The position numbers and the translations under genes were made by a program. The notes under the pieces were generated by a model. It ran no database searches. It saw nothing but the letters and a program-made list of their open reading frames with translations, and had not been told where the DNA came from. From the NCBI GenBank assembly GCA_051655155.1, contig JBOFZL010000051.1, positions 1 through 64,000 on the forward strand: a stretch of DNA of 64,000 nt. Reading direction: 5' to 3'. This DNA comes from JBOFZL01 sp051655155. GTDB taxonomy: Bacteria; Bacillota; Clostridia; Peptostreptococcales; Filifactoraceae. Positions 43,303 to 54,600 of this stretch are shown piece after piece; the first letter of the stretch is position 1; the number at the start of each line of letters is the position of its first letter.

Positions 43303-44355
43303 ATGGCTAAGGTCTTAATTGAGCTTGTTGATGTAAACAAAATATTTGAGGATGATGGTAAAAAGGTACTTTCTGATATTAATCTTTCCATAGAGGAAAA
43401 GGAATTTGTAACCTTATTAGGTCCATCAGGTTGTGGTAAGACCACCACGCTTAGAATAATTGGAGGGTTTGCTGATTTTACATCAGGCAAGCTTCTTTTT
43501 GATGGGGAGGATATTGAAAGCATACCTTCACATAAAAGACAGATAAACACTGTTTTTCAAAAGTATGCTTTATTTCCTCACTTAAATATCTATGATAATA
43601 TAGCTTTTGGGCTTAAAATTAAAAAACTAGATAAAAAAATTATTGATGAAAAAGTAAAGAAAATGCTTAAGCTGGTAAATCTAGAGGGTTTTGAAAAGAG
43701 AGAAGTAAAGTCTTTATCTGGAGGACAACAGCAAAGAATTGCCATTGCAAGAGCTTTAGTTAATGAACCTAAAGTACTTCTTTTAGACGAACCTCTTGGG
43801 GCATTAGATCTCAAACTTAGAAAAGATATGCAATATGAACTTAAGACTATGCAACAGGAATTGGGAATAACTTTCATCTATGTAACTCATGATCAAGAAG
43901 AAGCTCTGACTATGTCGGATAGGATTGTAGTTATGAAGGATGGGTATATTCAACAAATCGGAACTCCGGAAGATATATATAACGAGCCTATTAATAGGTT
44001 CGTGGCAGATTTTATTGGAGAGAGTAACATTGTATCAGGTATCATGAAAGAGGATTTTCTCTGTAATTTTTCAGGTAAGGACTTTGTATGTGTTGACAAA
44101 GGGTTTGAACTAAATGAAGAGGTGGAGATAGTAGTAAGGCCTGAAGATATTGAAATTCTTGAAAATACCAAGGGCAAAATAAACGGAGAAGTAACAGATG
44201 TAGTTTTTAAGGGTGTTCACTATGAAATAATAGTTGTAGAGGATAAAACCAACACAGAATGGATGATTCATACAATACATCACAGCAAGGTAGGTGCCAA
44301 CGTTGGCCTTGAATTTGTCCCTGAGGCAATTCATATAATGCGAAAGGGGGGTTAA
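43303..44355 (+). CDS. potA: Spermidine/putrescine ABC transporter ATP-binding protein
   Basis: A 350-residue ABC ATPase. Walker A LGPSGCGKTT, signature LSGGQQQRIAIARAL, Walker B LLLDEPLGALD, and a C-terminal TOBE domain. GGAGG (43291-43295) fixes ATG 43303. It is the first of four genes encoding a complete polyamine importer; potB starts 2 bases after its stop. Confidence 0.95.
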   Translation: MAKVLIELVDVNKIFEDDGKKVLSDINLSIEEKEFVTLLGPSGCGKTTTLRIIGGFADFTSGKLLFDGEDIESIPSHKRQINTVFQKYALFPHLNIYDNIAFGLKIKKLDKKIIDEKVKKMLKLVNLEGFEKREVKSLSGGQQQRIAIARALVNEPKVLLLDEPLGALDLKLRKDMQYELKTMQQELGITFIYVTHDQEEALTMSDRIVVMKDGYIQQIGTPEDIYNEPINRFVADFIGESNIVSGIMKEDFLCNFSGKDFVCVDKGFELNEEVEIVVRPEDIEILENTKGKINGEVTDVVFKGVHYEIIVVEDKTNTEWMIHTIHHSKVGANVGLEFVPEAIHIMRKGG

Positions 44356-44357
44356 TA

Positions 44358-45200
44358 GTGAGGAAAAAAAATCTATTAATCACACCATATTTTATTTGGG
44401 CAATATTGTTCACAGTAGTGCCTCTAATAATTATATTGGTATATTCCTTTTCAAAACGTGATGGCTATGGTGGATTTGAAATAGGCTTTACCCTAGATAA
44501 CTATAAGGAATTTTTTAAGCCAATATATTTAAATGTAATGTGGAGATCTCTAAAGTTATCTATATATTCAACCATTGTATGTTTAGTTATAGGCTATCCT
44601 ATGGGTTATATAATGTCTAAGGCAAGAAGCAATGTAAAGAGTATAATGGTTATGCTTTTTGTATTGCCATTATGGACAAACTTTTTACTTAGGACTTATG
44701 CATGGATGGGCCTTCTTAGAGATCAAGGAATAATTAATGAATTGTTAATGAGTCTGGGGATAATTGATAAGCCACTTAAACTTTTATTCACTAACGGGGC
44801 AGTGGTTATGGGAATGGTTTATAACTTTTTACCTTTTATGGTACTTCCTATATTTTCTGTACTTTCAAAGATGGATAATTCTTTGGTAGAAGCAGCAAAA
44901 GACTTAGGAGCAAGTCCTTTTAAAGTATTTACAAAAGTTACGTTGCCTTTAAGTTTCCCTGGAGTTTCTACAGGTATAATAATGGTATTTATGCCAGCTG
45001 TTTCCACCTTTGTAATATCAGACTTGTTAGGTGGAGGACAGACCATACTATTAGGAAACCTTATACAAAATCAATTTATGATGGCGAGAAATTGGCAGTT
45101 TGGATCAGCAATATCTGCCATTATGATGCTTATAATAATAATTACCATGGGATATTTCATTAAAAATGGTTCTAAAGACGGAGGTGGAAGGCTATGGTAA
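44358..45200 (+). CDS. potB: Spermidine/putrescine ABC transporter permease
   Basis: A 280-residue inner-membrane permease with six helices and the EAA-type loop VEAAKDLGASPFKVFTKVTLPL that contacts PotA. The start is GTG 44358 after the SD AAGGGGGG. It overlaps potC by 7 bases. The family is shared with other polyamine and related importers, so the exact polyamine is inferred. Confidence 0.93.
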   Translation: MRKKNLLITPYFIWAILFTVVPLIIILVYSFSKRDGYGGFEIGFTLDNYKEFFKPIYLNVMWRSLKLSIYSTIVCLVIGYPMGYIMSKARSNVKSIMVMLFVLPLWTNFLLRTYAWMGLLRDQGIINELLMSLGIIDKPLKLLFTNGAVVMGMVYNFLPFMVLPIFSVLSKMDNSLVEAAKDLGASPFKVFTKVTLPLSFPGVSTGIIMVFMPAVSTFVISDLLGGGQTILLGNLIQNQFMMARNWQFGSAISAIMMLIIIITMGYFIKNGSKDGGGRLW

Positions 45201-46054
45201 AAAAGAAGCGAAGGCTAGGAAAGTTTTTTGGAATAGTTTATTCATTTTTGATTTATGCATTTTTGTATTTACCAATATTTGTGCTTATAATTTTTTCTTT
45301 TAATGATTCTAAGTATAGAGGAAATTGGGAAGGCTTTACGCTAAGGTGGTACACAGAATTATTTAGAGATCCAAGTATATTAAACTCAATATACACAACT
45401 TTGTTTGTGGCAAGTGTTGCTTCAATAATATCTGTTATTCTTGGAACGATAACAGCCATAGCAATTCATAAACTAAGCCCAAGAAAAAAAGTAATAATGA
45501 CTAATTTGAGTTATATTCCTATGGTAAATCCGGATATAGTAATAGGTATATCTTTATTGACACTATTTGTGATGTTAAAAATGAAATTAGGTTTTATAAC
45601 TTTGATTTTGGCACACATAACCTTTAATGTTCCATATGTAATTTTTGCTGTTCTTCCAAAGCTTCAACAGTTAGATCCTAATTTAGAAGAGGCTGCTTTA
45701 GATTTAGGAGCTACACCTTTCCTAGCGTTTTGGAAGGTTATTCTTCCTGAAATAATGCCAGGGATAGTTACAGGCTTTGCCCTAGCTTTCACAATGAGCC
45801 TAGATGACTTTATTGTAAGTTTTTTTACTACAGGTTCAGGAGTATCAACCTTATCGATTAAAGTATACTCTATGACTAAAAGAGGAATAACTCCAACTAT
45901 AAATGCCCTAAGTTCACTTATGTTTTTGGCAGTTATAGCTATAATGACAGTAAGTCAAATTAAGAATATTAAACAAGAAAAGCAGGCAAAACAGGAATTA
46001 CGTCTAAGGAAAGAACAAGATAAGAAAGAACTTGAAAAGTTAAATGTAATATAA
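45194..46054 (+). CDS. potC: Spermidine/putrescine ABC transporter permease
   Basis: A 286-residue permease partner of PotB. Five to six helices and the EAA motif LEEAALDLGATPFLAFWKVILP. The C-terminus is a long lysine-rich tail (about 25 residues) not found in every PotC. potD follows 33 bases later with its own SD AAGGAGGAG. Confidence 0.93.
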   Translation: MVKKKRRLGKFFGIVYSFLIYAFLYLPIFVLIIFSFNDSKYRGNWEGFTLRWYTELFRDPSILNSIYTTLFVASVASIISVILGTITAIAIHKLSPRKKVIMTNLSYIPMVNPDIVIGISLLTLFVMLKMKLGFITLILAHITFNVPYVIFAVLPKLQQLDPNLEEAALDLGATPFLAFWKVILPEIMPGIVTGFALAFTMSLDDFIVSFFTTGSGVSTLSIKVYSMTKRGITPTINALSSLMFLAVIAIMTVSQIKNIKQEKQAKQELRLRKEQDKKELEKLNVI

Positions 46055-46087
46055 AAAATTAATTAATTAGAAGGAGGAGTTAGAAAA

Positions 46088-47140
46088 TTGAAAAAAAAGG
46101 TTTTTGCAATGGCTATTATGGTAATCATGGTTATATCTATTGTGGCTTGTGGGAATAAGAGTGAAGTAGACTCTGATAAAGTAACTCTTAATGTATATAA
46201 CTGGGGAGATTATATTGCTCCTGAGGTAATAGGTAATTTTGAAAAAGAAACAGGGATAAAAGTAAATTATGAAGAGTTTGCTACTAATGAAGAAATGCTT
46301 GCTAAGATTCAAGCAGGAGGAACAGCTTATGATGTAATTTGTCCCTCTGACTATATGATAGAATATATGATTAACAGGAATCTTTTATTGGAGTTAGATT
46401 ATAATAATCTTCCTAATTATTCCAATATTGATGAAAGATTTAAAACATTAGATTATGATAAGGAGGGAAAATTCTCAGTACCTTATTTGTGGGGAACTAT
46501 GGGCATAGTGTACAATAAGACTATGGTAAATAAGCCTGTAGACAGCTGGAATATATTATGGGATAAGGATTATGAAGGAAATATAATAATGTTAGATTCT
46601 CCAAGAGATACAATAGGGATAACTCTTGCTAAGTTAGGATATTCTTTAAATTCTGTGAAACCAGAAGAATTAGAAAAGGCAAAGGCTGAATTAATTGCTC
46701 AAAAACCTTTAGTAAGATCTTATGAAATAGACACATATAAAGACCAAATGATAGCAGGAGAAGCTGCCATGTCTTTATGTTGGTCAGGAGATGCGATGCT
46801 TCTGATGGCTGAAAATGAAGATTTAGCTTATTCAATTCCAAAAGAAGGAACAAATTTATGGTTTGATGCTTTTGCAATTCCAAAAACATCAGTTCACAAA
46901 AAGGAAGCGGAAAAATTTATAGACTATATGATGAAGCCAGAGGTGGCAGCTGCAAACTCAAACTACATTAAATTTTCTTCTCCAAATAAAGAAGCTTTAA
47001 AATTGCTTCCACAAGAAGAAGTTAATAATGAGTTTTTGTATCCACAAGGAGATCTTAAAACTATTGGTGAAGTTTTCCTAGATTTAGGAGAAGCTACAAC
47101 AGAATATGATAAGATTTGGACGGAGATAAAAAGCTCATAA
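46088..47140 (+). CDS. potD: Spermidine/putrescine-binding lipoprotein
   Basis: 350 residues with a lipoprotein signal peptide; the lipobox IVAC places the lipidated Cys at residue 21. The body is a PotD/PotF-type binding protein (NVYNWGDYIAPEVIGNFEK, GTAYDVICPSDYM). It starts with TTG 46088. It captures polyamine outside the membrane for PotABC. The operon ends with a strong terminator. Confidence 0.95.
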   Translation: MKKKVFAMAIMVIMVISIVACGNKSEVDSDKVTLNVYNWGDYIAPEVIGNFEKETGIKVNYEEFATNEEMLAKIQAGGTAYDVICPSDYMIEYMINRNLLLELDYNNLPNYSNIDERFKTLDYDKEGKFSVPYLWGTMGIVYNKTMVNKPVDSWNILWDKDYEGNIIMLDSPRDTIGITLAKLGYSLNSVKPEELEKAKAELIAQKPLVRSYEIDTYKDQMIAGEAAMSLCWSGDAMLLMAENEDLAYSIPKEGTNLWFDAFAIPKTSVHKKEAEKFIDYMMKPEVAAANSNYIKFSSPNKEALKLLPQEEVNNEFLYPQGDLKTIGEVFLDLGEATTEYDKIWTEIKSS

Positions 47141-47168
47141 AAGAAGAAGTTAAATAATAGAAATTAAT

Positions 47169-47206
47169 AAAAAGTCGGTATAGCAAAAGAGCTAAACCGA
47201 CTTTTT
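47169..47206 (+). terminator. Terminator after potD
   Basis: AAAAAGTCGGT (47169-47179) pairs with ACCGACTTTTT (47196-47206), extended by TAGC/GCTA inside, then T-rich sequence. Confidence 0.9.
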
Positions 47207-47324
47207 ATATTGAGAAAATATATATTGCATTTTAAATTATAAGAGTGGTCGAATAAATAAAAGATCTTAATATAGATGTTTTATCTTTTTTGATAAATAA
47301 ATCTATCAAAAAAGAAATAAAAAA

Positions 47325-47759
47325 TTAAGCGAAGTCAGAATCTTGTTCATTTTTGATATCGCTTTTATTTTTTTCACTTATATTTACATATGCCGGGTAG
47401 TGTGACATCCTACTATCTTTATTTATGGTTCGTTCATACTTTGATTTGACAATTTCAAATACATCTTCTTTATCTCTATTATCAAGCTGTCTAAACATAT
47501 TAAGTAAGTTATACTCAAGTTCATTTTTATGTAGTTCTAAGATGGTATCTGAAGTTTTAAATTGTGTACCCGTTAGCAAGTATTCTGGATTTACATCAAG
47601 AAAGTTGCAAATAGGCATTATAAGCTCAGATGGGGGGTTAGTAGATCTCGTTTTCCAGTTGCTAATTACACTTTTATGTATTCCTAAAGATCCAGCTAAA
47701 TCAACTGCCTTCATATTTTGTTCTTTCAATTTTAAAAATACTCGATCAATTATCTTCAT
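47325..47759 (-). CDS. XRE-family HTH transcriptional regulator
   Basis: About 144 residues. The N-terminal helix-turn-helix (VDLAGSLGIHKSVISNWKTR, then a PPSELIMPICNFL segment) is a clear Cro/C1 type. The C-terminal half has coil-like charged sequence of unknown role. ATG 47759 follows GGAG, better than ATG 47771. It is divergent from a second HTH gene, and a perfect 18-bp palindrome separates them. Target genes are unknown. Confidence 0.87.
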   Translation of the reverse strand: MKIIDRVFLKLKEQNMKAVDLAGSLGIHKSVISNWKTRSTNPPSELIMPICNFLDVNPEYLLTGTQFKTSDTILELHKNELEYNLLNMFRQLDNRDKEDVFEIVKSKYERTINKDSRMSHYPAYVNISEKNKSDIKNEQDSDFA

Positions 47760-47830
47760 AAATATCTCCATTTAGTTTATTAAAGTTTCCAAATTAAAAC
47801 ATTATCATTGAAAAGTTTTCAAACGTGTGC

Positions 47831-47870
47831 TAAAATGTGAGTGATAAATAACTTTATCACTCACATTTTA
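47831..47870. promoter_or_regulatory. Perfect 18-bp palindrome between two HTH genes
   Basis: Arms 47831-47848 and 47853-47870 are perfect complements around TAAC. No T-run follows and both flanking genes point away, so it is more likely an operator than a terminator. A looser 11-bp inverted repeat (47902-47912/47968-47978) lies to its right. Confidence 0.6.
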
Positions 47871-48065
47871 CCATAATAATATAAAAAATTAAAGTGGTAA
47901 TTTTAAAAGTCTATATATTACAAAAAAAGTTAAAAAGAAGGAGGAAGGTTTAAAGTCATATATTTAAAGACTTTTAAATTATTAGAAAGTTTTTAAAAGA
48001 GATATCTAGACTTTGATTTGTATTAATATAGGTGAAGTTAATATTGAGTAAGGAGGTGTCACTTT

Positions 48066-48266
48066 ATGAAAACCAGAAAACTCACTCCTCGCGGAATAGA
48101 AATAAAAAAAGCTTTAATAGACAAAGGTATGACGCAAGTTCAACTTGCAGAAGCATTAGGAACAGATCCTAAATATTTAAACCTTATAATCCATGGAGAA
48201 AGATCGGGGAAGCAATATCTGGAAAGAATAAATACTCTATTAGGCTTGGAACAGGAAAGATTGTAA
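48066..48266 (+). CDS. Small XRE-family HTH protein
   Basis: A 66-residue protein that is almost entirely a helix-turn-helix: IEIKKALIDKGMTQVQLAEALGTDPKYLNLI. Full SD AAGGAGGTG (48051-48059) precedes the ATG. It could be a stand-alone repressor or activator. The large surface-protein gene begins 354 bases downstream on the same strand, so regulation of that gene is possible but not shown. Confidence 0.85.
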   Translation: MKTRKLTPRGIEIKKALIDKGMTQVQLAEALGTDPKYLNLIIHGERSGKQYLERINTLLGLEQERL

Positions 48267-48620
48267 AGAGATCTATATTAGATTAAAGGGGAAAATGAAC
48301 AGTTATCATTTTTGATTTTTAGCATATATCAGTACAATGACATTTATAAAAGGTTGTATGTTCTTGAGGAACTGAGTATGGTTTACGAACTAAGTAGAAA
48401 TTATTTATAGGCGTATATATTAGAGTTAACTCATTATAAAAATTTTATTCAGCTAGTATAAATACTAGAGGTAATTTAGTAATGTCGATATATAAAACTA
48501 AAAAAGAGTAGCTGGTATCTATTAGTAATTAAAGCAAAGACTAAGTATGTGTATAAAATAGAATATAGATTTTATACACAAGTTTATTTAAGAGAGTTGC
48601 AAATTGAGAAAGGACAAAAA
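48267..48620. other. Intergenic region upstream of the adhesin
   Basis: AT-rich with no gene that I can support. It contains the palindrome CTAGTAT-AA-ATACTAG at 48453-48468, a candidate operator. No clear terminator, RNA or transposon remnant is visible. Confidence 0.45.
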
Positions 48621-51600
48621 ATGAAAGAACATAATTATAGTGAAAAAAGAAAAAACTTATTAAGATCTAAATTTAGTACACGAATACTGGCAGGAGTACT
48701 GTCAGTAGCTATGTTTTTAGGAGTATTACCAATAAACATTTTTTCTATGGATGAAGTAAAAGAGGTAGTTACTGGAGTATCAGTAGATAAAACTGAATAT
48801 AATGTAAAAGTAGGAACTGGTGTTAATGAAATAGGATTGCCTAAAGAATTGTCAGTAACTATAAGTTTAGAAGGAAAAGAAGAGGGAAATGAACCTGTAA
48901 AAATAGAGAAAAACTTAGAGGTGTTATGGGAAGGAACGTATGATGGAAATGTGGCAGGAGTATATTCTCTTACATCTAAGTTTACCAATGATATAATACT
49001 AGCAGATTCTGTAACAATGCCGGTAGTAAACGTAAAGGTAGTAACAGAAGAGTTAAATGGAAGTGTTGGCAATGAAGCAGGAGAGACACCACAAGCTGAA
49101 GAAAAACCACTTACACAAGAGGCACAAGACTTTATTAATGGGGTAAATAAGTTAAATAAGGAAAAGGTGTTAGCAGATGTAAGTAGCTTCTTAGCAGATA
49201 AGAGCAATGAAGTATTAAAAGCTAGTATATTAGAAGTTATGACACAAGTTAAGGCAGCGGATGAAAAGTATAAAAGCTTATTAAAAGAAGAGCAACTTTC
49301 TACAAAGGTAGTAGAAGCATATACCAGTTTATCAGAACTATATCAGGCTATATTACCTATAGTAAATGAAGCCACAGTAGTTATAAAAGATGAAGAATAT
49401 GACTTTGAAATTAGTGGAAGTAATTCACTTTTTAGGGCAAATGATGTAGTTAACTTTTTAGAAGGAATAGGATTAAACATAAAGAAAAAAGATGGAACAC
49501 AGGCAACGGAAGCGGAACTTAAAAATTATGAGCTAAGAATTAAATCAGTTACAAGTTCAGATGGAAGTTATATATGGAAAGAGGGAGAAACTAGTACTAT
49601 TGGAGGAGCTTCTCTTAATCTAGAGTATGTTACAAATTTTGGGGTATGGAACGTTAAGGAAAATAATTGGGTAGCAAATGTAGAAAAGTCATATAAGAAG
49701 TTAAGGCTTAGCCTAAGAAGTTTAATCTTAGATATGTTAGATAAAGATGACCAATATATAAATGCAGCTACAGTTAAAGAGTATGTAACAGGAACAGCAC
49801 CTTTTGATGCTGATGATATTCCAGGAAATGACTCAGGATCAACAAATGATACAGTCAGAACCTTTGATACAATTGGATATACCTTGAATATTGGGAGTCA
49901 AGGTTATACAAATAATTCATTTTATAAAAATGGTTATGTAGGATTTAAGATGGTGTTACCATTATCGAAAAGTGAAGCAGAATTTGATATAGGTACTATG
50001 GGATGGTTAGTAAGGGGTACTAAAACAGACTATGACTACAAGCTAACATACGAAACTATAGATGGAAAAGAATGTCAGATTCTTACAGGATATAGGTATT
50101 TAGATGCTGAAAAAATGGGAGTTGCAAATACCTTTCCTATATCAAGTTTAGAAGTGAATGTGGCTATAAAAGTTAAGGCAATGAAGAATGGAGATGAAGT
50201 TAAGCCGGATATATACACATGGTGTGACAAGAATGATGTAAAGTTTTATGAAACTGATTATATTTGTCAAAATCAAGCTGAGCATGGGAAGGCGCCTAAT
50301 GGTGGAAAAGAATTAGTAAAGATAGATATAAAACCAATTAAAGTTACAGCAGCACCTAGGTACAATGTGTTTCTTCAACAATGTTCAACTGATTATGTAG
50401 ATGGAGTAGATAACTTTGATTTTAGTACAGGCAACGATTTAGCGCTAAATAAGGATAAGGGGAGTGTATATGGAAGAATATCAGCTTATGGACTTACCTT
50501 ACAATTGCACAATAATGCTACAAACAAAGGTTTAAGAGGGATAGAAGTTCCTGATGGAAGCCCGATTACCTTTGATTTAACCTTTGGTGAGCAGTTTAAG
50601 CCAGATTCAGCTAGTGCAATACCAATGGATTTAAAGGGTACAGATAGTAAGTATACTCCTTTGGTATGGAGTTATGAAGGGCATAGCAATGCTGATAAGC
50701 AAGCAGATGAAAGGGATGTAGTAAAGTATGGATACAACTATTTACCAGGATTATCTGTCTTTAATAATGGAGGTGGAAATATTACTACTAAGTTAGATCC
50801 AACACAAGGTAGTAATAAGGTTGCTGATGGAGGAAAGTGGACAGTTAACCAAAATGGAGATAAGTTGTCATTCACAGTAAGTGACTATAAAATTAACACA
50901 GACTACTTTCCAAATTCAACACCTGGAAGAGTTCCAAATAGGACCGATGTTTATTTTAAGTTACAGGATGGAATAGAAAGTACCTATATAGGGTGTTTTT
51001 CAGGAGCTGAGGTTTATGTTGTAGTACCTTTTGGGGGAGATGGGGATGTAAACCACCCAGATTATTTAGCGACAAAATATGGAAAAGGAACAATACAGTT
51101 GACTGTAAAAGATACTAATCTTAAGGCTACTTCTATTTCAGGGCAAGCTTTAAATACTGTGGTAGATAATGGAAATCAAGTTGTTAAAGATGATGACTCT
51201 AAAACAAGTATATATTATTTATCTAAACCTGGAAGCTATGAAAATAGGGTACAGTATAGTAGCTCAACTGGAACGGATCTATCAGATATTCATAACAAGT
51301 TGGAAAATTATGAAAATGGGAAAGATACTGTAAGTATAGGTCAAGGTATTACTATTAAATGGGGAGGTTTCCTTCGTACTAATGGAGAGTTAAGAAATGG
51401 TTTAAAAGGTATGAACAGTCTTATGAAGTTTGACGATAAGGCGGTAGAAATATCAGGAAATCCAAATCTAATGGGATATAATAAACCAGATCCAAATGGA
51501 AAGGCAACCTTTATATATGGAGCTAAAAAAGATGGAACTGGATGGGCAAGTTTTAAAGAGATGCATGATGCAAAAGAGGAAGATCTTATTTATTTTGAGA

Positions 51601-54600
51601 GTTTAGAAGCTTTAAAAGCTCAAGGATCTATCTGTGTAGGAGTATTAATGGAATATCGTAGTGATACAGGTCAGATAACTAACACATACGCATTAGGAAG
51701 ACTCCCAATAACTATTAAAAATGACTATAGCCTAGCTGGATATGTGGCTCCTGTAATGGAGAGAACTACCCTTTGGACAGGTATAGGGTTTGCTGAAGAT
51801 GGAAATAGAATTCCTAAAAGATTAGATGTGCAAGCTGGAAATGCATCTATGCCAGGAAAACCTATGGTTAAGGACTTTACAAGTGGCGAATATATTAAAG
51901 CAACCTATGATAATGATGGGAACTATACAGGGGGACATACAGGAACTTCTAATCTTGGAGATAGCGTATATATAGTGCCATACAAGGCAGGTATAAGTAA
52001 GTTTGTGTTGCAAAAAAATAACGATGGGACGACAAAAAATATTTTTAATTTGGATGATGCACAAGAACAAGTAGATTTCAAGTTGGATATGACACTAAAG
52101 CAACCAATAGAAACAACTGAAAAAAAGACTACCACAGTTACAATTGTAGATATCTTACCTTCAGGAACGACATATAACAATGATGCAGTTTTAGGAGGAG
52201 AGTTTAAATTAGATAATCCTAAAGGAAAAGGTTATAAGGGCAGTGTAATAGGAGGAACAGCAGTAGGAGGAAAAGACGATCAGGGGATAGAGTTTGAAGC
52301 TGCAACTTCAGGGATTGATGACAAAGGAAATAGTATAGTAACCTTTGTGTTTAACAATGTACCAATAGGAACAAAAAGTTTACCAAGTATCTATTACTCA
52401 GTAAAAATAAACGGAGCAGCAGCAAAAAATGGACAGCAGTATAAGAATAGTGCAACAATAAGAACAACAGAAGATAATAGAATTAAAAACCTTACAAATG
52501 GGAACTATACTGAAGTTGGTTTTAGTGTAGCAAAAAATTCAAGTACGTCTATAAATAAAGTAGCAAAAAACTTGTATGTAGACTATGGGGAAAATATGGA
52601 ATTTACGCTAACGTGGTTGAATTCAGGTCAAAACGATGTTTCTGGAAGCCCAATGATGGATACTATGCCTGCAAATGGAGATGAAAACGGAAGCAAGTTC
52701 TCAGGAGGATACACACTTGAAAGCATAAAACTTATTAATAATAATGGCGCAACGTCAGATTTTTCAGGACTTGAAGTTTGGTATACAACAGACATAAACA
52801 ACATAGGAAAATATGCTAAAGACTTTAATGATTCTAGTATTAGAGGAAAATGGAATAAGACGACTGTAGACTCCAATGGAAATGTAATTGGAGTACCGAA
52901 AAATGGAGTGATTTCTTGGTGTATATTAGGTACAATAAAATCAACCAAAATGATACAGGCTTCTTGTGTGATAAGACCACAAGGAGGAAGTTCGGGAGAT
53001 AGCTATGTTAATTCAATATCATTAAACGATTCAAAGGGTATAGCTGTATCTCATATTGTAAGCAGGAAATTATCAGGATTAACATGGTTAGATTCCAATA
53101 AAGATGGTCAAAGACAAGATGATGAAAAAAGAATATCAGGAATAACAGCAAAACTAGTAACAAAAGTTGATTATGAGGCAAATGGAGGAAAGGCAAAAGG
53201 AATAACAAATCTTTCGGGAAGCCTATGTGAAATGCAAACCAATGCGTTAGGGAACTATGAATTTGTAGATCTACCGGCAGGAGAATTTGTGGTAGTTTTC
53301 TTAGATGGAAGTACAGTTCTAGGTGAATACACAATGACAAAAACAAAAGCGTCGGGAGTAAGCAACAAAGTGGATAGTGATGCTGTAGAAGTATTAGAAG
53401 AAGGACTACTAAAAAGCGGATATATTAAAGACATAAAGATGCCAGAGGCAAAGGATATAAAATCAAGTCCTTATGTAATTGGAAATCTAGATGCAGGATT
53501 ATATCAAGTAGGAACAAAGTTTGAAATAACTAAAACAGACAACGAGGGTAAAGTACTTCCAGAAGCAGAGTTTAAATTATATAATATAACTTGTAGCGAG
53601 ACCCATGAGCATACAGATAATTGTTACACTGCAATAAAAGAAGGTGTAGAAGATAAAGTATGGATAAGTGATGTAGCTGGATATGTAAACTTTGGAGAAT
53701 TATATAATGGGGTATATAAACTTGTGGAAATAAAAGCACCAAAAGGATACGAGACACCACAAGGATATTGGAAGATAATAGTAGATAACAAGAAAAAGGA
53801 TAAGGCAATCGAAATAGCATCAGAAGGAAAAGTACCATCATTTACTAAAAATGGAGGAAAATATTCTTTAGCAAATAATAAGGAAGAATTGATAACAGTA
53901 GAAGGTAAAAAAATATGGGAAGACAAAAATAACCAAGATGGAAAAAGACCATTATCTATTATAGTAAACTTATTATTAAATGGAAAAGTAATAGATACAA
54001 AGACAGTAACTGAAGCTGATGGTTGGAATTGGAAATTTACAGATCTTAAAAAGTATGAATATGGAATAGAAAATATTTATACAGTAAAAGAAGAAAAAGT
54101 AGAGGGATATCAAACTAAAGTAAATGGATATGACATAACCAATAGCTACACACCAGGGAAGACAAGTGTAAATGTAGTGAAATCTTGGGAAGATGAAAAT
54201 GACAAAGAAAAAATAAGACCAACTGAAGTAACAATAAAACTATTATCAGATGGAGTGGATACAGGAAAGCAGATAGTTTTAAGCAAAACAAACAATTGGA
54301 CAGATTCATTTGTAGATTTAGATGAATACAAAAATGGAGTAAAAATAGAATATACAATAACAGAAGTAGAAGTATCAGGTTATAAAGCAGAAATAACAGG
54401 TGATAAAGTGAATGGATTTACAGTAGTAAACACTCATAAACCAACTGGTGGTGGAGGTGGAGTAGATCCTACGAAAGAGCCTGCAAAAATCACTTTAAAA
54501 GCAGAAAAGACTTTGGATAATGTGGTAGCAAAAGGAAGTGAGTATAACTTTGTACTAAAAGATAATAGTGGTAATGTAATACAAACAAAGAAAAACGTTG

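Noticed and set aside
48549..48620. Upstream start of the adhesin giving 24 extra residues
   Set aside because: No SD before 48549; AAAGGA is well placed for 48621, which also gives a normal signal peptide.
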